Positions 55,216-64,000 of a stretch of DNA of 64,000 nucleotides are shown here, piece after piece; position 1 is the stretch's first letter, and every line of letters starts with the position of its first letter. The position numbers and the translations under genes are program-made. Below the pieces are notes generated by a model. That model saw only the letters and a list, made by a program, of their open reading frames with translations, was not told the origin of the DNA and made no database searches. Origin of the DNA: Serratia marcescens (GTDB lineage Bacteria > Pseudomonadota > Gammaproteobacteria > Enterobacterales > Enterobacteriaceae); NCBI RefSeq assembly GCF_006715005.1, contig NZ_VFMJ01000001.1, positions 620,001-684,000 on the forward strand. Reading direction: 5' to 3'.

Positions 55216-55269
55216 TGCCCGCAGGCGCCGCATCGTCGTCGTGCGCCTCTTCAAACTTCGTGAGGGATT

Positions 55270-57396
55270 ATGAATCCGCTGTTATCTACCTCGCGCCGTC
55301 GCATCGCGGCCGCGCTTTGGCTTTATTTAGGCGTCGCCGGCGGTGCGTTAGCGCAACCGCAGCCGCCGTTGGCGGAACGCGCGCCGAAAGCGCTGACGGC
55401 CCACGGCGAGACGCGCACCGACGATTACTACTGGCTGCGCGACGACAGCCGAAAAGAACCGAAGGTGCTGGACTACCTGAAGGCGGAGAACCGTTATACC
55501 GAGCAGATGATGGCGCCGTACCAGAAGCTGCGCGCCACGCTGTATCAGGAGATGCTGGGCCGCATGAGCCCTGACGATCGTTCGGTGCCGTATCAGCTCA
55601 ACGGCTATCGCTACCAGGAAAGCTACGCCGCCGGTAAAGATTTCGCACTGTATCAGCGCCAGGCGCTCACCGCCGACGCGCCGTGGCAAACCTTGCTGGA
55701 CGCCAATCAGCGCGCGGCCGGCCACGCCTATTACCGCCTGGGGGCGATGGACGTCAGCCTGGACAACCGCCGCCTGGCGGTAGCCGAAGATCTGCAGGGC
55801 CGTCGCCAATACCGCATCTCCCTGCGCGAGATAGACAGTGAACGCTGGTCGCCGGAAACGCTGGAAAACACCTCCGGCAATATGGTGTGGGCCAACGACA
55901 ACCAAACCCTGTTCTACGTGCGCAACCACCCGCAAACGCTGTTGCCATACCAGGTCTATCGCCATCAGTACGGGACGCCGACGGCGGAAGATAAGCTGGT
56001 GTACCAGGAGAACGATCCGGCGTTCTACCTCAGCCTCGGCCGCTCGTCCTCGCGCGATTACCTGATTCTGACCATCAGCGGCAACACCACCTCCGAAGTG
56101 CGCCTGATCGACGCCAACCAGCCGCAGCGCGAGCCGCAGCTGTTCGCCGCCCGGCAGAACGGCCGCGAGTATTACCTCGATCACTACCGGGGCGAGTTCT
56201 ATCTGCGTTCCAACCATCAGGATCCGAACTTCGGCCTGTACCGCACGGCGGCGGCGGGCAAACCGTGGCAGACGCTGATCGCACCGCAGGCGCAGCACGA
56301 GGTGGAAAGCTTCAGCCTGTTCCGCGACTGGCTGGTGGTGCAGGAGCGCGCCAACGGGCTGGTGCAGCTGCGGCAAATCAGCTGGGACGGCAAAACCGAG
56401 CGCGCCATCCCGTTCGACGACGCCAGCTACATGGCCTGGCTGGGCTATAACCCCGAGCCGGACAGCGATCGCTTGCGCTACGGCTATTCGGCGATGACCA
56501 CGCCGACCCGCACCTATGAGTGGGATCTGAACAAGGGCGAGCGCACCCTGCTGAAGCAGCAGGAGGTGAAAGGCGTCGATCCCAGCCTGTATCACAGCGA
56601 GCGTATCTGGGTCACGGCGCGCGATGGCGTGAAGGTGCCTGTCTCGCTGGTGTACCGCACATCGCTGTTCAAAAACGGGCATAACCCGCTGCTGGTGTAC
56701 GGCTATGGCGCTTACGGCATGAGCATGGATCCGGCGTTCAGCGCCAACCGCATCAGCCTGCTGGATCGCGGCTTCGTCTATGCGCTGATCCACGTGCGCG
56801 GCGGCGGCGAGCTGGGGCAGAGCTGGTACAAACAGGGCAAGCTGACGCACAAACCGAACAGTTTCAACGACTTCATCGATGCTACCCAGGCGCTGATCAA
56901 AGACGGCTACGGCCAACCGGGGCGCATCTACGCCATGGGTGGCAGCGCCGGCGGCTTGCTGATGGGGGCGGTGATCAATCAGGCGCCGCAGCTGTACAAC
57001 GCGGTGGTGGCGCAGGTGCCGTTCGTCGACGTGGTGACCACCATGCTGGACGACAGCATTCCGCTGACCACCGGCGAATACGAGGAGTGGGGCAACCCGC
57101 ACCAGCCGGCCGCCTATGCGCTGATGAAATCCTACAGCCCGTACGACAACGTGCGCCGACAGCATTACCCGAACCTGCTGGTCACCAGCGGTCTGTACGA
57201 CTCGCAGGTGCAGTATTGGGAGCCGGCCAAATGGGTGGCGAAGCTGCGGCGTTTCAAGCAGGGCGATTCGCTGCTGCTGCTCTCCACCGACATGACCGCC
57301 GGCCACGGCGGCAAATCAGGCCGCCTGGCGCGGCTGGAAAACGGCGCGCTGGAGTACGCCTTTATTCTGGCGGCGGACCGGCAGGCGAAGAAATAA
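55270..57396 (+). CDS. Exported oligopeptidase B-like serine peptidase (S9A)
   Basis: 708 aa. Residues 1-28 form a signal peptide (LWLYLGVAGGALA-QP). A seven-blade propeller is followed by the alpha/beta-hydrolase domain with Ser559 (GGSAGG), Asp644 (SGLYDSQVQ) and His679 (TAGHGGKSGR). Oligopeptidase B normally lacks a signal and works in the cytosol, cutting short peptides after Arg/Lys. Here export plus position between TonB-like and receptor genes suggest processing of a peptide or a peptide-bearing ligand in the periplasm. RBS GAGGG. A different substrate preference is possible. Confidence 0.88.
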   Translation: MNPLLSTSRRRIAAALWLYLGVAGGALAQPQPPLAERAPKALTAHGETRTDDYYWLRDDSRKEPKVLDYLKAENRYTEQMMAPYQKLRATLYQEMLGRMSPDDRSVPYQLNGYRYQESYAAGKDFALYQRQALTADAPWQTLLDANQRAAGHAYYRLGAMDVSLDNRRLAVAEDLQGRRQYRISLREIDSERWSPETLENTSGNMVWANDNQTLFYVRNHPQTLLPYQVYRHQYGTPTAEDKLVYQENDPAFYLSLGRSSSRDYLILTISGNTTSEVRLIDANQPQREPQLFAARQNGREYYLDHYRGEFYLRSNHQDPNFGLYRTAAAGKPWQTLIAPQAQHEVESFSLFRDWLVVQERANGLVQLRQISWDGKTERAIPFDDASYMAWLGYNPEPDSDRLRYGYSAMTTPTRTYEWDLNKGERTLLKQQEVKGVDPSLYHSERIWVTARDGVKVPVSLVYRTSLFKNGHNPLLVYGYGAYGMSMDPAFSANRISLLDRGFVYALIHVRGGGELGQSWYKQGKLTHKPNSFNDFIDATQALIKDGYGQPGRIYAMGGSAGGLLMGAVINQAPQLYNAVVAQVPFVDVVTTMLDDSIPLTTGEYEEWGNPHQPAAYALMKSYSPYDNVRRQHYPNLLVTSGLYDSQVQYWEPAKWVAKLRRFKQGDSLLLLSTDMTAGHGGKSGRLARLENGALEYAFILAADRQAKK

Positions 57397-57402
57397 CCTT
57401 TA

Positions 57403-57424
57403 GCGCCGCAGCACGCTGCGGCGC
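57403..57424 (+). other. Perfect hairpin after the peptidase gene
   Basis: GCGCCGCAGC and GCTGCGGCGC with a two-base centre; followed by AATAAAACAATAAC, no T run. It may separate the receptor gene expression from the genes before it. Confidence 0.55.
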
Positions 57425-57517
57425 AATAAAACAATAACAACCTTTTACCGCGCTTTCGGCGGGCTTTTTGCTGGGCATTGTCGGCCATCAAACCTTATTG
57501 GCTATTTCTGGGGATAT

Positions 57518-59758
57518 ATGAAAATCAAAATGATAGCGAGCCTGATCGGCGCGGGACTGGCGCTGTACGGGCCGGCTGCGGCCGCGCAGGAACAGGCGGG
57601 AAATAATAAAGGCAGCGTGGCGTTCAGCCCGCTCAACGTCTCGGCCGCCGACAGCGGCAAGAGCAGCGAAAAAGAGGCGTTGGCGAGGCCAGGCGCGTTC
57701 AGCTCGCGCGATGAAAACAAAAATCTGGAGTCGGTGGACAGCATTCTGCGCAGCATGCCGGGCACCTATACCCAGATCGATCCCGGCCAGGGATCGGTCA
57801 GCGTCAATATTCGCGGCCTGAGCGGTTTCGGCCGGGTCAACACCATGGTCGACGGCATCACGCAAAACTACTACGGCAACTCGCCGAGCGATGCAGCGCA
57901 CGGGGGATTGCCCACCAGCCAGTTCGGAGCGCTGATTGATCCTAACTTTATCGTCGGCGTCGACGTGGCGCGCGGCAACGCCACCGGATCCGCTGGGGTG
58001 AACGCCCTGGCGGGCAGCGCCAATTTCCGCACCATCGGCGTGGATGACGTGGTATTTTCCGACAACCCGTTCGGCGTGCGCACCAAATTCTCGGTGGGCA
58101 ATAACGGCATCGGCCGCAGCGGCATGATCGCCGTGGGTGCCAAAACCGCCGCCTTTGCCGACGGCGGCAGCCTGGGGGCGATGGCGGCGATCAGCGGCAG
58201 TTCCATCACCTCCAACTACAAAAACGGCGCCGGTTTCGACAGCGAGATGTTCAACGTCGATAAGACCTACCGCCAGAACCCGAAATCCCAGCTGTTCAAG
58301 GTGGACATCAAGCCGGATGCCTTCAACAGCATCGAACTGTCGGCGCGCAGCTACCAGAATAAAATCACTCGCCGGCACATCGACAGCGACGATTTCTACC
58401 TTAAATACCACTACGCGCCGTTCTCGGAGCTGATCGATTTCAACCTGACCGCCAGCACCAGCCGCGGCGAGCAAAAGTTCATGTCCGACAACATGGCGGG
58501 GTTCAGCGACAGCACGGCGAAAAACATCTCCGATGCGCTGGATATCAACAACACCAGCCGTTTCAGCCTGCAGGACGTCGATTTCGCCTTCAGCTACGGC
58601 GGCAAGCTGGTGCGCAACGAGTATAAGAAAAAGGCCTCCGGTTTGGTGACGGATGACAGTCAGGCGGAAAGCATGCCGGTGGGCATTGCCGGCAAACAAG
58701 ATATCTCCAGCCTGTACAGCGGGTTGCAAGCTAACTACGGTATCTGGCAGGGGAATTTCGATCTGAACTACACCGCCTATCGCCTCTCCGGCTATAAGCC
58801 GGCCTGCGACGAGCGCGTAGAGTGCTTCCCGCAGGGCGCCGGCAATATCACCCGCAACGAACACGGCTTCAACCCGTCGGTCATGCTGTCGGCGCAGGTG
58901 ACGCCGTGGCTGCAGCCGTTCGTCAGCTACAGCAAGTCGATGCGCGGGCCGAATATCCAGGAAGTGTTCTTCGCCAACAGCGGCGGCCAGTCGATGAACC
59001 CGTTCCTGAAGGGGGAAAAAGCGGAGATCTGGCAGGGCGGGTTCAACGCCAATGCCCACGATCTGTTGTTCAAGCAGGACAGCTTCCAGCTGAAAGCGGT
59101 CTATTTCGAAACCAGGATCAAAAACTACATATCCAGTCAAACCTACCTGGTGTGTAAAAACCGTCAGAAGTGCAACCGTTCGCAGGCGACGCAGGAAGAG
59201 TGGGATGACGCGGACGTCAACGTCAGCATGACCATGTACAGCAACGCCCCCGAACCGGTCAAAATGCGCGGGGTGGAGATCGAAGCGCTGTACGACGCCG
59301 GTTTCGCCTTCACCAAGCTGTCGTTAAGCAAGGAGCATACCTCCCAGCCGACCAACCAGGCCAGCAACGTATTCGGCGCGGGCGATGTCAGCGAACTGCC
59401 GGAGTTCTACTTCACGCTGGACAGCGGGGTACGCCTGCTGGACGAGAAACTGACGCTGGGCGGGGTAGTGAAATACACCGGCAAAGCGGTGCGCCTGTCG
59501 CCGGACTCTGATTACGATGAGAATGAGCAGTTGTTGAAAGAGCCGGCGCCGCATATTCCGACCATTATCGATCTGTACGGCACCTATCAGGTGAATCGCA
59601 ATCTGCTGCTGAAGCTCAGCGTGCAAAACCTGATGGACAAAGACTACTCGGACGCGCTGAACAAGATGAACTCGCTGCCGTCGCAGTCGCAGTATGAGAC
59701 GCCGACCAACACCGCCCGTGGGCGGACTTATATCTTCGGCGGGGAGGTGCGCTTCTAA
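57518..59758 (+). CDS. TonB-dependent receptor, haem/hemophore-type
   Basis: 746 aa. Signal peptide to about Ala22 (GPAAAA). TonB-box-like FSPLNVSAA near residue 36, plug with LESVDSILRSMPGTYTQIDPGQGSVSVNIRGLSGFGRVNTMVDG, then a beta barrel ending in IFGGEVRF. MRGPNIQEVFF and MNPFLKGEKAE occupy the places of the FRAP and NPNL boxes of haem receptors, but I see no histidine between them where HasR has its haem ligand. So it belongs to the HasR-like lineage, with an altered or different ligand. Last gene of the Fur-type cassette. Confidence 0.88.
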   Translation: MKIKMIASLIGAGLALYGPAAAAQEQAGNNKGSVAFSPLNVSAADSGKSSEKEALARPGAFSSRDENKNLESVDSILRSMPGTYTQIDPGQGSVSVNIRGLSGFGRVNTMVDGITQNYYGNSPSDAAHGGLPTSQFGALIDPNFIVGVDVARGNATGSAGVNALAGSANFRTIGVDDVVFSDNPFGVRTKFSVGNNGIGRSGMIAVGAKTAAFADGGSLGAMAAISGSSITSNYKNGAGFDSEMFNVDKTYRQNPKSQLFKVDIKPDAFNSIELSARSYQNKITRRHIDSDDFYLKYHYAPFSELIDFNLTASTSRGEQKFMSDNMAGFSDSTAKNISDALDINNTSRFSLQDVDFAFSYGGKLVRNEYKKKASGLVTDDSQAESMPVGIAGKQDISSLYSGLQANYGIWQGNFDLNYTAYRLSGYKPACDERVECFPQGAGNITRNEHGFNPSVMLSAQVTPWLQPFVSYSKSMRGPNIQEVFFANSGGQSMNPFLKGEKAEIWQGGFNANAHDLLFKQDSFQLKAVYFETRIKNYISSQTYLVCKNRQKCNRSQATQEEWDDADVNVSMTMYSNAPEPVKMRGVEIEALYDAGFAFTKLSLSKEHTSQPTNQASNVFGAGDVSELPEFYFTLDSGVRLLDEKLTLGGVVKYTGKAVRLSPDSDYDENEQLLKEPAPHIPTIIDLYGTYQVNRNLLLKLSVQNLMDKDYSDALNKMNSLPSQSQYETPTNTARGRTYIFGGEVRF

Positions 59759-59780
59759 ACCGCAGCGGAGCAGGGCGCAG

Positions 59781-60235
59781 TCACTGCGCCCGTTTCGCCT
59801 GCAGCAGCCATTTGTCCAGCTCGTTGGCGAACTGCTGGCGGTCGCGCTGGTTCAGGGCGTTCGGGCCGCCGGTCTGAATGCCGCTGGCGCGCAGGGTATC
59901 CATAAAATCGCGCATGTTGAGACGCTCGCGGATGGTGTCCGGCGTATAGCGTTCGCCGCGCGGGTTCAGCGCCACCGCGCCTTTCTCTATCACCTCCGCC
60001 GCCAGCGGGATATCGGCGGTGATCACCAGATCGCCCGCTTCGCAGCGGCGCACGATCTCGTTGTCGGCTACGTCGAAGCCGGCCGCCACCTGCAGCGAAC
60101 GGATGTACTTCGACGGCGGCGTGCGCAATGGTTGGTTCGCCACCAGCGTCACGGTGATGGCGGTACGATCGGCGGCGCGGAACAGCACCTCTTTGATCAC
60201 GTTCGGACAGGCGTCCGCATCGACCCAAATCTGCA

Positions 60236-60236
<1 letters not shown>
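59781..60236 (-). CDS. yaiI: UPF0178 (YaiI/YqxD) family protein
   Basis: 151 aa: [21 protein letters not shown] start, then [38 protein letters not shown] and [21 protein letters not shown], fully conserved with E. coli YaiI. A PIN-like DUF188 domain; function unknown. The preceding in-frame ATG at 60239 could also be used (ATGATG). It overlaps the hemF stop, so it is co-transcribed with hemF. Confidence 0.92.
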
Positions 60237-61165
<929 letters not shown>

Positions 61166-61221
61166 TTATAGCGTCTGGCTGAACAAGGCGCTGAGTATAC
61201 TCTTATTCGCCGCCCGCGGCA

Positions 61222-62103
61222 TCAGCGGGGTTTGCGCTGGTGGGTATCGAAGTAATTGAAGAAATTGATGATGCCGTCCGCGATGGCGCGGGCGATTTTC
61301 TCGCGAAACGCGGTGGTGCCCAGCAACCGCTCTTCGTTCGGGTTGGTGATGAACGAGGTTTCCACCAGCACTGAGGGAATGGACGGAGATTTCAGTACCG
61401 CGAACGCCGCCTGTTCCGTGCTGTCGCTGTGCAGGTGGTGGACCGGGCGAATTTGGCCGAGCACGTGGCGGCCGAGCGTCAGGCTGTTGTTGATGGTGTC
61501 GGTTTGCACCAGATCGAACAGCACCTGCTGCAGGTAGTTGTCCTGATCCTTATATTTGCCGCCCGCCACGTCGTCGGCGGCGTTTTCACGGTTGGACAGG
61601 TAGCGCGCCATGGCGCTGCTGGCGCCGCGGTTGGAGAGGGCGAACACCGAAGCGCCGGAGGCCGATGGGCTGGTGAAGCCGTCGGCGTGAATCGAAATAA
61701 ACAGATCGGCCTGGTGCTGGTGGGCGATCTCCACCCGCTGGAACAGCGGAATGAACTCGTCTTCTTCGCGCGTCAGGCGCGCCTCGACATGATCGTGCTC
61801 ATGCAGGAAACGGCGCACGTGGTTGGCGATTTCCAGCACGATGTGTTTTTCCTGCGAACCTTCGTGGCCGACCGCGCCGGAGTCAATGCCGCCGTGGCCG
61901 GGATCGATCATCACCAGCTTTTTGCTGCCGGCCGGTTTCGCCGCCGGTTTGCTGTGCTGATTGCGCAGCAGGCCTTCCGCCCTGGCGCTTGGGTTTTTCA
62001 CGCCGAACAGCGCCACCGCCAGGCCGGAAAGCAAAAGTTGGCGTCGCGTCGGGGAAACGGCAAGCGGTTTAAAATTGAGGAATTGTTTACCCTGCTTTTT
62101 CAT
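61222..62103 (-). CDS. amiA: N-acetylmuramoyl-L-alanine amidase AmiA (Tat-exported)
   Basis: 293 aa. Twin-arginine signal SPTRRQLLLSGLAVALFG, then zinc amidase_3 domain: IDPGHGGIDSGAVG (zinc His), EIANHVRRFL, Glu in VLVETSFITNPNEERLL and FISIHADG (second His). Cleaves septal peptidoglycan in cell separation when activated by EnvC. I chose ATG 62103, nine bases after GGAG; an upstream ATG at 62118 would add five residues. Upstream of hemF as in E. coli. Confidence 0.95.
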   Translation of the reverse strand: MKKQGKQFLNFKPLAVSPTRRQLLLSGLAVALFGVKNPSARAEGLLRNQHSKPAAKPAGSKKLVMIDPGHGGIDSGAVGHEGSQEKHIVLEIANHVRRFLHEHDHVEARLTREEDEFIPLFQRVEIAHQHQADLFISIHADGFTSPSASGASVFALSNRGASSAMARYLSNRENAADDVAGGKYKDQDNYLQQVLFDLVQTDTINNSLTLGRHVLGQIRPVHHLHSDSTEQAAFAVLKSPSIPSVLVETSFITNPNEERLLGTTAFREKIARAIADGIINFFNYFDTHQRKPR

Positions 62104-62145
62104 TACGCAACGCTCCATCGACGTTTCTATTTTGCGACGTTATAT

Positions 62146-62164
62146 CGTATTGATAATCATTAAT
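62146..62164. promoter_or_regulatory. Fur-box-like sequence upstream of amiA-hemF and ypeA
   Basis: CGTATTGATAATCATTAAT contains the full 11-base core TGATAATCATT of the Fur consensus and matches about 14 of 19 overall. It lies between divergent amiA and ypeA. Confidence 0.5.
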
Positions 62165-62307
62165 CGACCCGATAACTATTTCCATTTATTACGCCTGTTA
62201 CCGGCGATTTCCGGGTAAATAGCGCGGTAAATCGCAGTTTGATATTGCGTAAGTGAATAATCACGCGATAATCAGATAAACACCTTAATTAACAGCGGCC
62301 AACATCG

Positions 62308-62733
62308 ATGGAAATTCGCGTATTTCGACAAGACGACTTTGAAGAAGTCATTACCCTGTGGGAGCGCTGCGATCTGCTGCGGCCCTGGAACGATCCGGAA
62401 ATGGACATCGAGCGCAAGCTGAACCACGACCCGGAGCTGTTCCTGGTGGCGGAAGTCGGCGGCGAAGTGGTCGGTTCGGTGATGGGCGGCTATGACGGCC
62501 ACCGAGGGTCGGCGTATTACCTCGGGGTGCATCCCGACTATCGCGGGCGCGGCATCGCCAATGCATTGATCAACCGTCTGGAGAAGAAGTTGATCGCCCG
62601 CGGCTGCCCGAAGATCCAGATTATGGTGCGCGAAGACAACGACACGGTGGTCGAGATGTACGAGAAGCTCGGCTACGAGATCCAGGGCATCACCAGCCTG
62701 GGCAAGCGGCTGATCGAAGATCAGGAATATTGA
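62308..62733 (+). CDS. ypeA: GNAT acetyltransferase YpeA
   Basis: 141 aa. [50 protein letters not shown] and [38 protein letters not shown] match E. coli YpeA. Acetyl-CoA loop RGRGIA. Substrate unknown. Conserved neighbour of amiA, transcribed divergently. Confidence 0.94.
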   Translation: MEIRVFRQDDFEEVITLWERCDLLRPWNDPEMDIERKLNHDPELFLVAEVGGEVVGSVMGGYDGHRGSAYYLGVHPDYRGRGIANALINRLEKKLIARGCPKIQIMVREDNDTVVEMYEKLGYEIQGITSLGKRLIEDQEY

Positions 62734-62740
62734 GCAGGCA

Positions 62741-62766
62741 GCGGGCGGCGGCGTTGCACCGCCCGC
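62741..62766. terminator. Hairpin between convergent ypeA and the YgiW-like gene
   Basis: GCGGGCGG and CCGCCCGC around a 10-base loop. No T run. Confidence 0.45.
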
Positions 62767-62775
62767 CGCAGCGCA

Positions 62776-63174
62776 TTACGGCAGCTTTTTGACGGTTTTC
62801 ACGTCCACTTCGAGGCTGTTCCAGTCTTTATCCACTTTACCTTCCAACTGCACCTTGTCTTTCGGCGTAACGGTCTGGCCGTTCCAGCGTTTGCGATCGA
62901 TATCGACCGTCAGGGTGCCGGTGGCGTCGCGGAAGGTATAGGTTTCGTCGCCGATGCGCTGCTCGATGTTGCCCTGCAGCATCACCCAGGCGTCGTCGCT
63001 CAGCGATTTCACCTTGTCCACGGTGGTCAGCGCCGCGCTGGGGCCGGAGAAACCGCCCTGTGCGGTGGTTTGCGTTTGAGCCTGCGGCGCAGCCGGGTCG
63101 AGGAACCCGCCTTGTTGTGCCAGTACCGGTGCGCTGCACAGCGCGATCAGAGCGGCCAGAGTCAGTTTTTTCAT
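62776..63174 (-). CDS. YgiW/YdeI-type OB-fold stress protein
   Basis: 132 aa periplasmic protein: signal peptide ends APVLA-QQ (residue 19), a Gln/Ala-rich linker (GGFLDPAAPQAQTQTTAQGGFSGPSAALTTV), then the BOF domain (SLSDDAWVMLQGNIEQRIGDETYTFRDATGTLTVDIDRKRWNGQTVTPKDKVQLEGKVDKDWNSLEVDVKTVKKL). The family (YgiW/VisP) is linked to peroxide, cadmium and envelope stress. RBS AAGGAAG. A lineage-specific addition between ypeA and yfeZ. Confidence 0.88.
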   Translation of the reverse strand: MKKLTLAALIALCSAPVLAQQGGFLDPAAPQAQTQTTAQGGFSGPSAALTTVDKVKSLSDDAWVMLQGNIEQRIGDETYTFRDATGTLTVDIDRKRWNGQTVTPKDKVQLEGKVDKDWNSLEVDVKTVKKLP

Positions 63175-63348
63175 GTTGCGCTTCCTTATCGTTATCGAAA
63201 ATCACATCCCGCTGATATCGGGTGCTTGCTAGGTGATAAGGATTAAAACACGCCGATCTTAAGAGCTTCTTAAGCCGGCGCATTGAAATTCACGCCGGCT
63301 GCGCCCATCTGTAGCCATAGTCTTTATTCTGTTGGCAAGGAACGATCG

Positions 63349-63813
63349 TTGAAGCCATTCTCACCCCGGTTTTCCCCGGATGATTACGACCAGCACGGCG
63401 CGCTGCGGCTGCCGCTGGGATTTTGGGCCGTGCTGATTCTGCAGGCGCGCACCTGGCTGCTGTTCGTGATGGCCGGCGCTTCGCGTGAGCAGGGCGAAAG
63501 CTTGCTGGCGCTGTTTTATCCGGATACCCAACGTTTTTGGTACGGCATGCTGCTCGGCTTGCCGGCGGCGCTGGCGTTTTTGCTGAGCGGCCGTCGCCAT
63601 CAATGGCCGCGGCTATGGCGGGGCTGGCGTTGGGGGCTGGCTGTCTCCCTGCTGGCGTCGCTCGGCGGCGCGTTGTTCAGCCTGTGGCGCCAAGACGGCG
63701 ATGCGCCGGGGCTGGAACTGACGCTGGCGCTGCTCGATGCGCTGGCGCTGAGCTATCTGCTGTTGAATGCGCGTCTGAAAGACTGTTTCACGCCGGCGGA
63801 GCATGCCGACTAA
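63349..63813 (+). CDS. yfeZ: DUF2919 membrane protein YfeZ, TTG start
   Basis: 154 aa from TTG at 63349 with AAGGAA six bases upstream; the ORF upstream of it has no family sequence. Three to four TM segments; RLPLGFWAVLILQARTWLLFVMAGASREQGE and LFYPDTQRFWYGMLLGLPAALAFLLSGRRH match E. coli YfeZ. Function unknown. E. coli order yfeY-yfeZ-ypeA-amiA-hemF is kept. Confidence 0.88.
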   Translation: MKPFSPRFSPDDYDQHGALRLPLGFWAVLILQARTWLLFVMAGASREQGESLLALFYPDTQRFWYGMLLGLPAALAFLLSGRRHQWPRLWRGWRWGLAVSLLASLGGALFSLWRQDGDAPGLELTLALLDALALSYLLLNARLKDCFTPAEHAD

Positions 63814-63827
63814 TTGCCGAGAAGTGC

Positions 63828-63855
63828 GGCACTTTTCGCATTTTCCGCACTCCAA
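63828..63855 (+). promoter_or_regulatory. Possible sigma-E promoter before the last gene
   Basis: GGCACTT (63828-63834), 16-base spacer starting with T-rich bases, TCCAA (63851-63855), compared with GGAACTT-N16-TCTGA/TCNAA. E. coli yfeY, the expected next gene, is RpoE-dependent. Confidence 0.4.
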
Positions 63856-63969
63856 GCTGGCAACCGTTGGCGTAGTGCGGGCCGTTGTGAGAGGCTGGCA
63901 CGCAGCAAAACGCCGAGTGCGGCAGGGGCGGGTTACCGCCCCGTGCCATTGATGTTTAAGGAGCTAGAG

Positions 63970-64000
63970 ATGAATATTCGCCCCCTGCTGTTAGGGCTTC
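63970..64000 (+). CDS. 5' end of an exported protein, probably YfeY-type lipoprotein
   Basis: Only MNIRPLLLGL is in the window. AAGGAG lies about seven bases upstream. The hydrophobic start behind an arginine looks like a signal peptide. By synteny with E. coli (yfeZ next to yfeY, an RpoE-regulated lipoprotein) it should be yfeY, but ten residues cannot prove it. Confidence 0.55.
   Translation, partial: MNIRPLLLGL

Noticed and set aside
55348-59140. Long antisense frames (652 and 550 aa) over the peptidase and receptor genes
   Set aside because: Both mirror real genes and have no RBS or domain.

Overview
The window is enterobacterial chromosome and almost certainly Serratia marcescens or a very close relative. 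It is GC-rich (about 60%), densely coded and without any phage, IS or integrase gene that I could recognise. The predicted ChiB (499 aa) and the chitin-binding protein CBP21 (197 aa) match the S. marcescens proteins as I remember them, and the housekeeping gene order follows the E. coli purN-to-yfeZ region, inverted.

Layout. 1-3.5 kb: purN (partial)-purM, upp, uraA (purine synthesis and uracil salvage). 3.6-5.1 kb: three envelope/stress genes not expected at this place (DUF421 protein, GlsB-like protein, LEA-like repeat lipoprotein). 5.3-8.9 kb: hda (CTG start), a HicA-like/HTH pair, arsC-like yfgD, bepA. 9.1-17.5 kb: accessory block with an Rrf2 regulator and a type II NADH dehydrogenase-like flavoprotein, an Lrp/LysE pair, a molbindin, a GNAT enzyme, and a beta-propeller lipoprotein followed by a TonB-dependent siderophore receptor. 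17.5-18.3 kb: a poorly understood intergenic stretch with two strong terminators, a 12-bp-arm dyad and a 31-codon ORF. 18.3-29.8 kb: core genes perM, bcp, gcvR, dapA, bamC, purC, ypfJ, tmcA, ypfH, ypfN, an M15 peptidase, dapE, yffB. 30-32.5 kb: an orphan LuxR-type regulator behind an AT-rich leader, two GNAT enzymes and a TPR protein. 32.7-43.1 kb: ypfM, acrD, a small wHTH protein, narP, narQ, nudK, tktB, talA.

43.3-48.4 kb is a chitin-degradation and secretion island set between talA and maeB: cbp21 (LPMO), chiR (LysR regulator), chiB (chitinase) and chiW-chiX-chiY-chiZ (holin, endopeptidase, i-spanin, o-spanin), the lysis-like machinery described as a type 10 secretion system. 48.6-53.3 kb: maeB and the MetJ-type mmuP-mmuM methionine salvage pair. 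53.4-59.8 kb: an apparent Fur-controlled cassette of ChaN-like lipoprotein, a TonB-like protein, an oligopeptidase B with an export signal, and a TonB-dependent receptor with HasR-like motif remnants. I consider this the least described system here. 59.8-64 kb: yaiI, hemF, amiA, ypeA, a YgiW-like protein, yfeZ and the first codons of another exported protein.

All calls come from reading the sequence and recalling families. No search or alignment program was run. Identity statements are from memory, and operators are matches to remembered consensus sequences.
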